64,000 nt of DNA from Chrysoporthe austroafricana (lineage: Eukaryota; Ascomycota; Sordariomycetes; Diaporthales; Cryphonectriaceae), in NCBI GenBank assembly GCA_001051155.2, contig JYIP02000009.1, forward strand, positions 434,001 to 498,000, read 5' to 3'. The position numbers and the translations under genes were made by a program. The notes beneath the pieces were generated by a model. That model was not told where the DNA came from. It saw only the letters and a program-made list of their open reading frames with translations, and searched no databases. Below, in pieces: positions 46,175 through 58,765 of the stretch (within the stretch, counting starts at the first letter, position 1; each line of letters opens with the position of its first letter).

Positions 46175-48148
46175 CGTTCTCGTCTGGCTGCTGGCGGATA
46201 GCTCACTCGCTCTCTCTCAGGCCGCACTCGTGATGGCTCGCGCGCGAGGTGACTAGCAGGCCCCAGCAGCCAGGGCCGCAGCGTCAAGCCGGCTGGACTT
46301 ATACCGACACAGAGGGTAAGTGCCTGACAGGCGCTCAGACGCGTAGCTTCATAAGGATTACCAAGCCCTGTTGCGACGAATCAGACAGCCGGATTGTGCA
46401 AGATGTCATAGCTAGCCTGCGAGCACGCAATGTGGACCATGGCGATAGCCGTTAGGAAATAGTTACACATCTGCCCCGATACGGCCCCACGCAGGGGTGA
46501 TATATCGCTCGCATCCAAATCCGGGCGACTATTGGGAATATATAGAGGTTTGCCATGTCGAGGAGAAGATAAAAGAAAAGATGCTCGAGCGCCGTCACTT
46601 TGGATGTTACCTTCAGACGCCCTCCCGCCCAGGGACCTATCCCCTTCCCCCCGGCTCTGCCGTCTTTTTTTCGCCCGCCGCGTGTGGATTCTTGCACTAG
46701 ATAATGAAGGGAGATAGACCCCTACAACAGTACTATCAAGTAGTATTCCCAACGTTCGAGTGGTGGCATCCCCTAACGATGTGAGGGGGTAATCTTTGGT
46801 CCCGGAGTTAACGCATGACGAACGCCCGCGTCGAAAGCACGTCAACGCGCGGGCCGATTCCCCCGGGCCCGTGGCTGTGGGTCGCCCGTCCCCGATCAGA
46901 GAAACAGGGCCCGGCGGCAGACACACTTCTCCTCCTAAGGGGGGGCGGCCGGGAATTGTCGTTCGGCCTGTCCCGCGTCCGCGTAGGCGCACGCATGTAC
47001 CGGCGCGTCCCTCAGGCATGATCCTCGCTGTCGAGGCACGCCCAGCATTCCGTACCTGACGCCAGCCGCGTGTGCGTGTGCGTTTCATCGGCCGATTGTG
47101 TCTTCTTGTCACCGCGGCCCGGATCAGCTGTGATGTTTTTTCCGGACGTCCCCGTGTTCGGAGCCGGCCGGAGGTCACGGCTATTCTAACTTCCTGCACC
47201 CGAGTTTATCGGAAAGGTGATCAGCAATGAGTGCGATGGGTTATTAGTATTTAGACGAGCCATCGCAGCTTGAGGTCATCACAGGATGGCCTGGGTGTCG
47301 GTGATGCTGAAGGTTAAAGGGCATTCTGTTCCTGAGAGGTATGGCAGCTTATCCGGGGTAGAACAACTACCTAACTACTTAATTTGTGCCTCACTGTTTC
47401 CCTGGGAGCGCCTCATTCGGTAGCTTGAGTTTATCCTCCGAGAATAGCTGATGCGCACAGAGACGGATGATTAAGAGACATTAGGGCGGCGTGACTTGAC
47501 TCCTGAGTCCTGTGTATATCACATAGACGAGCATACACAGAAATATGGCTAAATGAGAAGACCAGTCTCATTTATCCAACACCGAGATATTCTTGTCGAT
47601 ACTCCAAAGAGTTTACGGACTTGGTACATCAAGCATCCATTATGAATGCATCTCAGATCCCCGAGGATTCTGTCAGGTAGTTGAGGATGTTAGGAAAGTA
47701 TGTTCATGTAATGTCACGAGGGTTCGGTGTTTTACAACCTAATGGCTTTATTGCTTAGCACGTCACCACGACCAAGTGGCGCGCCTCAGCGTCGGAGGGA
47801 AGAGTCTCGCTAAGATCCAGTGCCAAGTCTTTAGCGATTAGAAGGAAGCTTCTGCAATCCGCAGTATTACCCTTGTGCATTTGAGATTTTATTAATTTCA
47901 CGGCCGATGCCTTTGTCCGTTAAGAGTATTTTACTGTAAGAAGCTTTCTACTATCTCACCTGTACTTATGCACACGTCAAGGCGGCCTTGGCTTGCAGTG
48001 AATATACGAGTTTTCATTCCATGCGCTTGGTTATATGTCTCAGTGGGGATGTACATGCTTCGTTCCTAAGTTGCGAATATGTCGACTTCCATACTGAAAT
48101 AATACGCGGATGATAAAGATAGGTCGCATCTGGACCATAGGGAAACTG
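46175..48148. other. Intergenic region turning AT-rich
   Basis: The first kilobase is the promoter side of the MFS gene. From about 47200 the sequence becomes AT-rich with only short open frames and no recognisable gene. Confidence 0.5.
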
Positions 48149-48400
48149 TCAATGTGTCTGTAGCAAGAGACTCACATTAACAGAGCTACCTCCTATCCGT
48201 TCTCCCTCAACACAAGCGTCTGGAGTGAGGGAATATTCACCCTTGACATACAGTGAGATGACGATCAGAGGGCCGAGGATGGCCTTATGGCCGCAGAAGG
48301 ACATTACGATGATGACAACAATCTAACGAGGAAGACGAACCAGGTTCTTGCTGAGGCGCTTGGAGACAAGACCCATCAGTACGTTGAGATGGAAGACCAC
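48149..48400 (-). other. Possible decayed membrane-protein fragment
   Basis: On the minus strand a hydrophobic open stretch reads VSKRLSKNLVRLPR, then TAG, then IVVIIVMSFCGHKAILGPLI and on to a stop at 48149-48151. Its upstream edge lies at a run of nine C, across which the frame would have to shift. It may be a fragment of a lost transporter; it may also be chance. Confidence 0.2.
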
Positions 48401-51400
48401 CGGGGGGGGGTGATAGCTAGGCTGCCGGGAGCTACGCAACAGCAGTAGACGAAGCCAATGACCTCAAACAATCGAAGCTTTCTTAGTTCAGTCTGGGCGG
48501 TCTGCTGTTGTTTCTCCAATTTACTGTTCGCGTCACATCACTAAAGATAAAAAAAAAAAAACTACCAAAAAACCAGGCTTGTTTGACCATTGTAACCGAC
48601 AGCGGATATCATGTGGCCATAGCTGCCTTCGGACTTAAAGTTTTCCATCCTGACTAGGCTGAGTACCTCTGCTTGTAATGGGTGCCGCTCTTGCGATGAG
48701 GTGCAGATGCCGAGACGAGAGCAGCCACTCCGAAAGACGTTGACAAGGTGAAGCGAAGGGGGTTACTAATAAGGAGCTCTCGGGTTTCCCGAGCCCCTTG
48801 AGCATCGGGCATCTTCTTGAAGCACGGCCTGGGTGTTGGGCGGTCAAGTAGTCTTTATCTGGGTGTATTTCGTACTTGTCAAGGTTTATAAGACCCTTGA
48901 CAAACCCACCCTCTCCCCCGAGCTGGCACCCTTGGTTTCCCTGCGCGCCAAGGCTGGCCTTATTGGGAATGTATATATATTATAGCCGGGCATATCAGTT
49001 AATAATAAGTTTCGGAGATGGAATCAGTATATACGTCAGGAATCGAGATCTACTGGCGGAGAAATTGGTATTATGCTGTGCTACAATATTTCCCAGGAGT
49101 ATTATATCCTAGGAGCTCAGCATCTATCTGGCCGGCTATCCTTTCTCCACCTCTAAGAGCTCTCTCATTGGCACTGGATCGGGATGAAAACACTCTTTCT
49201 GCCTGCTGAACGGATGGTCTGGGATCTTTAATCGCATACAGTACTCCACAGCCTTCCAGAGCCCATCACCCGCTATAATCTTATCTGTAACTCGGCCTTG
49301 CGCTGGTCGGCTGCACTCTGACGATACATGATGGACGCATGATGCCTAGAGAGCAACGTAGCTGCCGACCACTAGGCTTCTCGAATTCGAGAGTACCTAG
49401 GTATACACAGACTGGCTGGTGTTGTCTAGACCTTCGGGTAGGAGGGCGTACAGTTTCGGCAGTACGCGTAGGCCCATCTCGAGGCTGGCCTCGCGGCGAG
49501 GGATCTACAAGGACGCCATGTGGATGATGGCTTCACAAAACACAAGGCACCGGGATAATTTAAGCTGAGGCTCTGTGCATGTTGAGATCCTCGCACAGGC
49601 CCGCCTCTCACTATCGTATATGGAGAACCCAGGCATTACTCCTTACAGAAAGTTGGGATGAGGCTCACAAAGCCGGCTTTCGGCTGAGGCGGAGGTGGGA
49701 CAGCAGATCTGCAGGAGACACCACAGGAGCCGAACAGCTCGCGGTGGAATCTTAGTACGGACGTATAGGAGGCGTTAGCCTGTCAACAACGGCACTTCTT
49801 CGAGAGCACTGGTCTCCTGCTATTCTCCGGACCACGAACCCACAGCCTTGTGGAGGCATGTGGTTAGCACTGCACGGGTAATATCCGGGCGGTGCAGATA
49901 AAAAAGGTGGAGCCCCCGCGAGTAGCTGACGAGATTTGTGACGAGGGGGATCCCATTCTCCAGAGCGCAGAGGCCGCTGGAGAGATCATCGATCAGAAGC
50001 AAGTCAGGGGTGGGCCGCAGACGACGAGGGCAGACAGGCTGTCTCGCCCTAGACCGCCACGTTGACGCAGACCGCGCGCCCGACAAGACATGCCGCGAAC
50101 GGGTATGCCTGTGCCGAGCGAAGCGGTTTGCCTAACGGGAGGACACCAGCCCGCGGCGGGGGCGGTGGTAGCAGCCGCTGCGGTCGCATTCCGTGGGCTT
50201 GCATGGCCCCCGTGTGTGCGTGCCCTGTCGCAGGCCTGCCCACACCCCCTTATCGCCGTGCGCTGCCGATCTGCTCGTGAGCGCGCAGCGCAGCGCAGCG
50301 CGGCAGATCCGCCGAGATGGAGGCTCGGATTCCCACACGAGCTTCTGGTCGATCGGGGTTGCGTACTGCAGTGAACTGGCCCGCGGGCCTGCAGTCGACT
50401 AGCCGCGAGAGCGCTGCGAGGTGGTGGTGACACGTCGAGCGATCACCCCCTCCCCTCCCCACAGGGATGGGAGATGGTGCCACCGTGGTGCATCGTCAAT
50501 ATCTCCGATGGTTGCTCTGTGGACGGCCGTGAGACCCCCCTCTGCAGCCCGTCGAACGGTTGCAGGCCTGCATCTGATCCTCATCAAAGTGTGACGGTGC
50601 GAGGGAAAACACGGGCGGCTGCCGGGGCGGGTGCACAGGGAGGACGCCGCCGATCTGGACAAAGAAAAGAAAAACAAAAAAACAAAAAAAAAAAGAAACA
50701 AGGCCTGCCTCCGGAAGGCTGTTTGCGTGCGCCCCTCACCAAAGGGGTCGTCCTTACTCGTAACCTAGAATTGCGAGGGACAGACTTATCAGGAAGCTTG
50801 CGTGGTTCGTGGAGACATCGGTCCTCGTATTCTGCAGATGCACATATCGGCAGAGTTTCTGGGCTGGTAGGGAGGGCCAGGATCCGGCACCCACCCACCT
50901 TGCTTAGGCACACACAGTAGATGCAGCGGGACGAGGCCACGCAGTACATGGCCGATCACCCGTCTTGTATGGCATCTGGTCGTACCGCGCAGGGGGGGTT
51001 TGGGTTTGGATGGTGGTGGTGGTGGCGGTGGTCCAGCCTGGCCGACCCAGCCGTTCCACCGAGACCTGGCTGGTAACATCTCAGATTGATGTTCCTGTGT
51101 TCCCCCCCGAGAAAAAGGAGGGCCCCTCGACGCAGGCGGCACTCGAGGAAGGGAGGCGGAGAGAAAGAGAGAGAGAGGGAGCGAGCGAGGGAGAGCCCCT
51201 ATGATCCATGACGCACGCTACCATAGTGCTATGTACTCTGCATTCCCAGCCAGGCTATCGGCAAGCTCCCTGGTCGTCACGGCCCACTCCGCCGCCTTCT
51301 ATGTATATCCACAGACGGGGATCGGATCTGCAGCCAGGGTGTACGGCGTCCTGCCCTGCCCCCTGTCTGCCGTAGCACTGGGTGGTACGTACCGCAGTGC

Positions 51401-51850
51401 CCGGGCCAGGATCGAGGCAGGGCAGCGCGGTGTGGACATCGCCAAGTCCCTGGTACCGACACATGCAGAAGCTTGCTTTTCCCCATGGCCATAAACCTCG
51501 AACACGCCCCTGGTGTCGCCCACAGCCTCGTGAACAGGAACCGCCGGGCATGTGCAAGCCTTGGCGCATACGAGCTGTCGTTGGCTTGTCCCGATTGCCT
51601 ATCAATATATTGAGGAAAAACAATAAGCAGGAAATCTCCCGGGATCAGGCCTCTCCTCTCGAGCCCCTGGCGATAACGCGTGTCCCCTTGCGCAGAGAGC
51701 CCCCCCCCCGCTACAGCCCCGAGTGCTGTGCTGGGAGGGGGAGGACGAGCAGGAGGACCGAGGAGGAAGACGAGGAGAGGCGGGCGAGGGATGGGCAAGG
51801 AAGGGAGGTCGGGCCGTGCTAGGCCCAACACGGTAGCACCCGCTATCAGG
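48401..51850. other. Gene-poor region with relic-like sequence
   Basis: Mixed AT-rich (48.4-49.2 kb) and GC-rich sequence with short open frames. An A-rich stretch lies at 50660-50700. No protein, tRNA or rRNA gene is recognised. Confidence 0.5.
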
Positions 51851-53280
51851 CAGTCAGAATGCCATCTGAAGTCATGGTAAAAAATATCCTAAAACATGCA
51901 TGGATGCATGCGTACCGTTGGTGTCACCGTCAGACGTTGCTAGGCTGCGAGGAGACGACAGCAATCGCGATCCTGCTGTGTGCCGCCGACACGACGTGCG
52001 TGCTGCATCTAGATTGCCATTTCCCACCACTGTTGTCGTCTGTCTCCCTGCGCTGTTTTCTCGCCATCCCCACCACCTCGTCGAGCTGTTATCACTGCTC
52101 GCTGCCCTGCATCTACCTGGTGGACGGGCCTCCCTCCTCCTGCTATCCTATCCTCTGTTCTCACACTCCCCGGTCTTCTGCCGTTCCGTCTCACCGCTAA
52201 ATCAGGGCGGCTACGAAGTCCCGACCGACTACTGAGTGCGTCCTGCCGGCTCAGCAGGATCGGGAAGCCGGATCTGCTTTCGGTCCTCTTCGTGAATCTG
52301 CATCTCACCCCCCAGTCACCACAGCTGGACGTCTCCCGCGTCGCTTCCTAGCCCTGTCGTCGAACCTTCAATTCGCGCGAACGGCTTGCTTTTATTTCCC
52401 TCAACGGCTCGGCTCCTTAGGCGCCGTCCCTTACAGCTGTGGTCCGAGTGCCTGTTTGATCTTGAGTATTCCTAGTCCGCCGCTCCCTGCGGCCCATTTC
52501 CAGCGCGGAGATTTCAAAGCGGCCTACGTCATTGGGAAACCCACCCCAATCCGACCATTGCTTGTCCACCACGCCCACGCCCACGCCCACGCCCGGTCCG
52601 GCACTACTGAGTACCCAGTCCTGGGTATCAACCTCTCCTATCGACGTTGACCCGTCCTTGCGCCCCTGCCGACAGCTCAATCTCCCCTTGTGCTCGCCAA
52701 AACCAGCCGTGCTCGATCGATCAATTACTAGCCACGACTTAGCGAGAAGACGTTGGGGCCGCTTTTTTCGCCGCAGGACAAGGTATCCCGGACTTCCACA
52801 CCAGCTCCCAACCTTGAATTCAGCCCACCTTGACGAAATCCAATCCAACTCCCTGTCCGGCGTGCGTGGGCTGCTCGCATCTCTTGGCCTTAGTTTCGAG
52901 CTTCTTAGCCCTCGCAGGCGCCGCCATCCCATCGAGCCTCCTCCTCCTGTCTGCCTTCCCGGCCAGAGCTCACCTGCGCCTTTGCGACCCTCCAGGTTGC
53001 CCACTACAGACAGACGGAGTACCGACCTCGCCTCTTGTCTTCCTCCCGCCCACCGCGACATCTCGTCCGTCCGCTGCCCTGGGTCCTTCGTGAGCGCCAA
53101 CTGGGCTGCCCGAGCAAGGTCCTGCCGTTCGTGCCTGGCCCCGAAGAGAACGAGGCCCACAGCGCCGCGTGGAGGTGCCTCGTGCCTTCTGTGACGGCGC
53201 CGTTGAGGATAACAACGAACCTCCTACCGACTCGACCCGGGGCGACCAGCTCTTGAGCGCTCGCCTACCAGCAGCCCGTC
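51851..53280 (+). promoter_or_regulatory. Promoter and long pyrimidine-rich leader of the metallopeptidase gene
   Basis: C/T-rich on the plus strand, with several short upstream ATGs and a long open frame (52532-53194) of low-complexity Pro/Ser/Arg composition. This is what a long fungal 5' leader looks like; a separate gene is not supported. A CCCACG repeat lies at 52569-52594. Confidence 0.4.
52569..52594 (+). repeat. CCCACG hexamer repeat
   Basis: Four tandem CCCACG-type units within the presumed leader. Confidence 0.7.
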
Positions 53281-55970
53281 ATGGCGCCCAGCCTGCTGTC
53301 CATCAAGTCTATCAGACGACGGTCCAAGGCCAGCTTCAAGACCGAGAAGTCCTCCTCCAACGACGCCGCCACGGACGCCTCGAGCGACGCAAGCAACGGC
53401 CGCACGCCCACCAGCGGATCGCTGACCCCTCCCTCCGCCGCCCCCTCCGTCGCAGGACAGTCCGACGTCGCGCTGCACCACCAGCTGTCCAGGGAGAAGC
53501 TCAACGAGTCGCCGAACGGCACACCGCCAGTTCCGCCGATCCCCCATCTGCGACCGCCGCTGCGGGCGGCCACGAACGGCAGCAACCGCTACAGCGTGTC
53601 TGGCATGACGGGCTTGGGGTCGCCGCCGACGGGTGGGCGGGGCCCGCAGCCGCAGCTGCCCGTCTCGCCCTATGCGCCGCTGATCGAGAACATACGGCAT
53701 GGTGCCTGGGTGAGTTCTGATGCCATTGGTGTGTTGGGCTAGTCATTGGATCGCAGAAGGCAAGGCCTGGTGGTCCCTCTGGGGCGACTCTATCCTTGTG
53801 CGGCTGGGGTGTGGCCGCGCGCTGCTGTTCCGACATGGCAGCTTGACGAGTTGGCTCTTGGGATTCTGGCTGACGATCGGCTACACACAGGTATCGCAGA
53901 AGGTGCTCATCATAACGGGCACGGTCGGCGCGGCAGTCGGACGATCCATTGACGGAGAGGTGACGGTATCGCGGCCGGACGACGACTATCCCCCAGTGTC
54001 GTGGCCGGTCCGCGACTGCCGCTTCAAGGCGTTGGTCTACCTGCAGTCTGGTGTGAACAGGCTCCGGGTCGACTTCTGCAGTCCCAAGCTCGCCAACAGC
54101 GGCACCTCGAATCCGATCCACTCCACCCAGTTCACCATCAACGCTCTGCCCCCCTCATCCTCGCCGCCTCTGCAGCTGGCCATCCTGCTGGCCAAGGACT
54201 CTCCCGAGACCTTTGATGCACCACCAGAGCGGGCGAAGAGGGAAGGAAACGACCTGAATGTCGCTGTCCGAAAGTTCCGCATGGCTGCTTACCTGTGGCA
54301 GGCATTCACGGCCGAGCAGATGTTCCGCAATAAGTTTGGGCGCCGTACGTTCAGATTCGAGGAGGAGTGGACTCAGGGCACCACCTGTGCGAGGGATCAC
54401 GAGAACGGCAGGCTCCGAAACGAGGCGCGGATCCACATCATCCGGATGGACAAGACGTTGGCCGAGATTAGAGATCTCAATATTGCACAGCAGAACCAGA
54501 ACGCCGCGGACCAGGGCGGACTCTTCCCGATGGCGGCGGATGCGGTCAGGAAGTACTTCAACCTGCAGCCAGGGCAGCAGCAATACGTCTCCTGCATGTA
54601 TCTGGACAGCCACTGGGACCCCGAGTCCAAGCTGATTCGAGGCCATGCTGCGCTGGGCAGCTCCAGCGGCGACCTGAAGCTGGCCATCTTCGGGTCCCAC
54701 TCCCTGCACAGCTACCCTACAAAACTCGAGGAGGTCGTTCCGGCCTTCACGGACTGCACCCCTACCGACACAAAATTCGTTGCCAATGATTGCAACGAGG
54801 CTGGCAGCTCTTGGGAGAACGCCAACATCGGCATCGGAGCTCACCTGCACGAGACAGGCCACCTGTTCGGGTGCCCTCACCAGGCGAGCGGGGTGATGCT
54901 CCGGGACTACGTCAACCTGCACCGATCCTTCCTGAGCCACGAGGCCTATTCTACCCGGACCAAGTCCAAGGGCGGATCTGTCTCTCAGGCGGATGAGTGC
55001 ACCTGGCACCGTCTCGACTGCCTGCGCTTCCGCAGCCACCCGTGCTTCTCGCTTCCTCATGACCCGCCCCGATACCCAGACGACACTGTCCACGCCTGGC
55101 CGGTCGAGGACGGAAAGGTCGCCGTGACTGCGCCCTCCGGCATCTCCTTCATCGAGATCTACGGCGAGGGTGAGGACCTGTGCACAACGTGGATGGAGTG
55201 TCCCGGGCTCCTGGAAGAGAACCAAGTCAAGCGACAGATCATCCTGACCGAGGACGACCTGCGCAAGCGCCTCCCCGAGGACAAGCGCAAGGGCAAGATC
55301 CGGCTCAGCATCAAGTCACACGGTGGTGGCGGGCTGGAGGTGGACGACATGCGGGTCCTGTGCGGCAAGGAGAGCAAGCTGACTGTCGGCAACGCTGTGA
55401 AAGGCTGGACTGGCTTCCGCGGCAAGAAGCTCGGGCAGTCCAAGCTCGAGGGCTCCCAGCCCGTCGAGTTCATGTTCACGAGCGCCACGCGGCAGGATCG
55501 AGTGCTCAGCAGGGTCGTGGTGTACCACGGCGCGGCACTGGACGGCATAGAGTTCATCTACGATGATGACTCGCGGCAGGTATTTGGAAAGGCTGCAGAT
55601 GTCAACGTGGGCGCGTTTGATCTGGGTGAGTTCAATGTGAACCCCTATCCGTAGGATGGCCTGCTGACGTTTCTTCCTGCAGATGTCCGCAAGGGCGAGT
55701 ACATCTCTGGCTTTGTCGTGCGATCGGGAGCCTGGATCGATGGCATCCAGATCCTGACTTCCTTGGGTAACCGCTCGCCTTTCTTTGGAAACAAGAATGG
55801 CGGCGATTCGTAAGTGGACTCATGAATATGTCTCCTTGGGCAACGGGAGAAGAGGCTAACGAGGGTGCTCTAGACACACCCTCATCCCCCCATACGGCTA
55901 CAATATCTGTGGTGTCTGGGGCTCTTGCGGCTCATGGGTCGACGGCTTTTCGGTCATTATCCGGAAGTGA
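53281..55970 (+). CDS. Zinc metallopeptidase (YIL108W-like) with jacalin-type lectin domain
   Basis: Four exons, 53281-53709, 53891-55625, 55683-55809 and 55874-55970, encode 795 residues. The first 143 residues are Ser/Pro-rich and look disordered. The middle fits the fungal putative metallopeptidase family of yeast YIL108W; it contains a full metzincin-type zinc motif HETGHLFGCPH (His463, Glu464, His467, Gly470, His473). The last ~170 residues resemble a jacalin-like lectin fold: GWTGFRGKKLG, VVVYHGAALDGIEFIYDD, GEYISGFVVRSGAWIDGIQI, ending in SWVDGFSVIIRK. There is no signal peptide at the chosen start, which suggests a cytosolic enzyme. Substrate and sugar ligand are unknown. Introns are 181, 57 and 64 nt; the first is unusually long for this window. 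Confidence 0.9.
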
Positions 55971-58765
55971 ACAGGGTGGACGCACCCCAGCATCCTATTT
56001 CGCAACACCTGGCAACAGTTCATGTACAAACTTGTCGAAGCGACGATTCATTCCTTTGCAACGGCCGAAGGATACACAGCAACACCCCCGCAACAGGCGG
56101 ACTTTTGCATTTACAGGCAACGGAACGGGCAGGGGGGCATGTGGGTGACATATGGCAGGCGACATGCTCCCTTGCGAGGGAGCGAGGAGAAGACAACGGC
56201 ATTTTTTTCTATGACATTCTTAATGGCTAATTAGCATCGGCCTCTGTTCACTATCGGGGCTGGCCTTCTCCCTCCTTTTATCGACGCTTGGATGCAGACA
56301 TTTACGGGATCTGGTGGCCTTGGGTTCACCCTTTTTTTTTTTCAGGATGAAGACCTAGCGGTACAGGGCACACGCGGCGGCTACGATGCTTCTCTGGCCT
56401 GCAGGCAGCTCAGCCTGTCTCGGCTGCGCTGGTGGGCAGAGGCCGCTGTTGTTCCCTCGGCTGGTCGTCGGAGAGGTTAGAGTACATTAACGGATGAAGG
56501 TCGGGGAGTTTCGGTTGCGTTGTTGTCGTCCAGGCTGTTTGTATAGAATGCACATGTCATGGTCTTGCCATCCTCTGGATGAAGGGGAGCCCGGACTATT
56601 GAATATGAGAGATAATACCATCCACTGCTGCGGCCAATGCCTTCGCATACTTATTATTTATTCCTTTGGACCCCTTCCCATGCCAACGTTCCAGCCCTAG
56701 GAACCGCTAGGACGGAAGCGGCGGCTGAGTCAGCAGGGATGGGTCGGCGAGCACCTGCCGCTTCGGGACTTGGGGACAGGGGTTTAAATTGACGGTAGCA
56801 GCAAAAGGCACCACACCAGCTTTCTGGCAGCCCGGGCACGGCAAAGCCTGGCATGGCATTGCCAGGAATTGCATTTCTCGATAAGGCGCCAGTCCATGCC
56901 GAATCGCTGAGACGCCGAAATTGGCCGCTGGCAAGATCGAGATCTGGGGTATTCACGAACGAATGACCTACCTGCCTATCGACCTACCTATCTACCTATC
57001 TACCTTCCCACGCTTCCCCAGCAGGCGGTTCCCTGGCCAGGGCGCACCGGCGGTCGATTGCGGGAGGGGGAGGTGGACCTGGGGGACGGGGCGTTTCTCG
57101 GCGCAGCTCCGCCTACACCGGGCTGGTTGACCGAACTAGGCGAGGGATGGATGGGATGAGACGTGGTCGAGATGGGGAGGCGTTACTACTGCGTATGGCC
57201 TTATGTGCGGTGCAGTCTGGGTCAGGTGCCGGCGGGCACCTACGTAAGGTAGGGTCTGAGCGTGTGTCTCGGTGGTGGCAGCTCAGCTGCTGGCTGCCGC
57301 GGTGGCCTCATACGATGGTGTCTGAGGAGAGGATCCGGACCGTATTGGTGCTGATACGTAATGTGGAGACCTGCCGGAGCTTATTTTTTTTTTGTGCCTG
57401 TTCTGTCTCTTTTCTGCTCTCTTTTTGGTCGTTAGTTTTTTTATTTTTTTCCTTTTTCTTCCTCAGGACCCATAAGGGCTGTGGACGATCGCCCGGTTAG
57501 ATGGGGCCACGGCGAGATAGAGCTGCAGATGGCATTGCCCAGCAGGCGCTCGACAGCTGAGGAAGCCGAGCACGAGGAGGATCACGATCCATGGGGTCGA
57601 CGGGCAGCCCTAAATGCTCTGATCGTCATGCTCACTGGGTGGCTGTACCTAGGTACCTTATATAGCAGGAAGGGGTCTAAGCATTGGCAGCTTCACCCGC
57701 CGGCGTGATCTGAGTGGACGGCTGCTTGCTGCTGAACCCTGCCTGGGCCCCTGCCAACCCACCCCCCCCGCTGAACCCCGTCCTCGCCCCGGTGCTGCGC
57801 TGCGCCGGGTTGGTCGAGCTGCAGGAGCTCGGTGCATCTTGTCGTGCGTGCATGCTTCTGCCCACACCAGGAAACCTCCCTTGCAAATAGTACCGTTGTT
57901 TTTTTGTTTTTTTTTTTTTTTGTTTGGTCTCTCTGCCTGCTTGCCTGCATGTCTGCCTGTGTGCTCACCTGCTGCACCGCACCGCACCGCACCGCAACTG
58001 CAATTGCAACTGCAACTGCACAAACTTGCTGCGCTGCCGAGCAGTGGAATTGTAGCCTATGCGAGGGACCATCATCAGGTCGCGCCGTCCGCCTGCCCTG
58101 ATCTGCGTTAGCTCGTCAGCCGGCCATCTGCCCTAGTTACCAGGTCAGCCTGGGAAGGGCGAAGAGCGAGCGAGCGAGCAGGCAAGGACTGGTCTGCTTG
58201 TGGTGGTGGTCTGCCGACAGGCAGGATTGGAATGCAGAGGGAATGCAATGCAATGCACAGAGAGAGAGCGTGAGACGATAACCCATAACCCATAACCCAT
58301 AACCCGTAACCCTCTCCCAGCAGATCCCACCCCCCTCCCTCTACCGAAACCCTCGCTTGGGACCTCTGCAAAACTCTGTCCGCCCGGGTCTGCCGTGCAC
58401 CTCAGCCAGGACAACTTCTTCGAAAAGCAGACGCACCGCCCAATCCAGCTTTTCATCCATCCTTCCCGGGCAGGACTGGAGGGCAAACGCTAGGCGCCCG
58501 GCGGGTTCTGGAAGAGAGGGTGCGTCGCTGTGGTGTCTCATCGGCACGAGGGACCAACCGCAGGCCGAGCAATTTTCCCTTTGCATGCTCAGGGCTCAAG
58601 CTCCAGGCCTAGCACACTCGCTCCCCTTCCCCCGTTACCCCGATTCCATCCCACACCACACCTGGCACCTCTCACTCTCAACTCCGCCCTGGGTCTCCGC
58701 CGGCCAGGACAAGTCCTCATCCACCTCCTCGGACCACCAGCCAGCCCATCGGACCAGATCAGCCA
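55971..58765. other. 2.8 kb intergenic region
   Basis: It contains T-rich stretches (56330-56341, 57384-57470, 57898-57920), an ACCT/ATCT tetranucleotide patch near 56965-57005, an ACCGC/AACTGC patch near 57977-58020, and the CCCATAA repeat listed separately. No gene is recognised; the right part is the leader of the WHI5-like gene. Confidence 0.5.
58278..58312 (+). repeat. Telomere-like heptamer repeat (ATAACCC)n
   Basis: Four exact ATAACCC units followed by one GTAACCC unit. The complementary strand reads GGGTTAT, one base longer than the usual fungal telomere unit TTAGGG. It could be a scar of telomere repeat addition or a simple microsatellite. Confidence 0.6.

Noticed and set aside
46381..47199. 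272-codon minus-strand open frame upstream of the MFS gene
   Set aside because: Arg/Gly/Thr-rich without motifs, and similar frames occur on the other strand of the same GC-rich patch.
52532..53194. 220-codon open frame upstream of the metallopeptidase
   Set aside because: Pyrimidine-rich leader sequence yields a Pro/Ser/Arg string; no hydrophobic core or motif.
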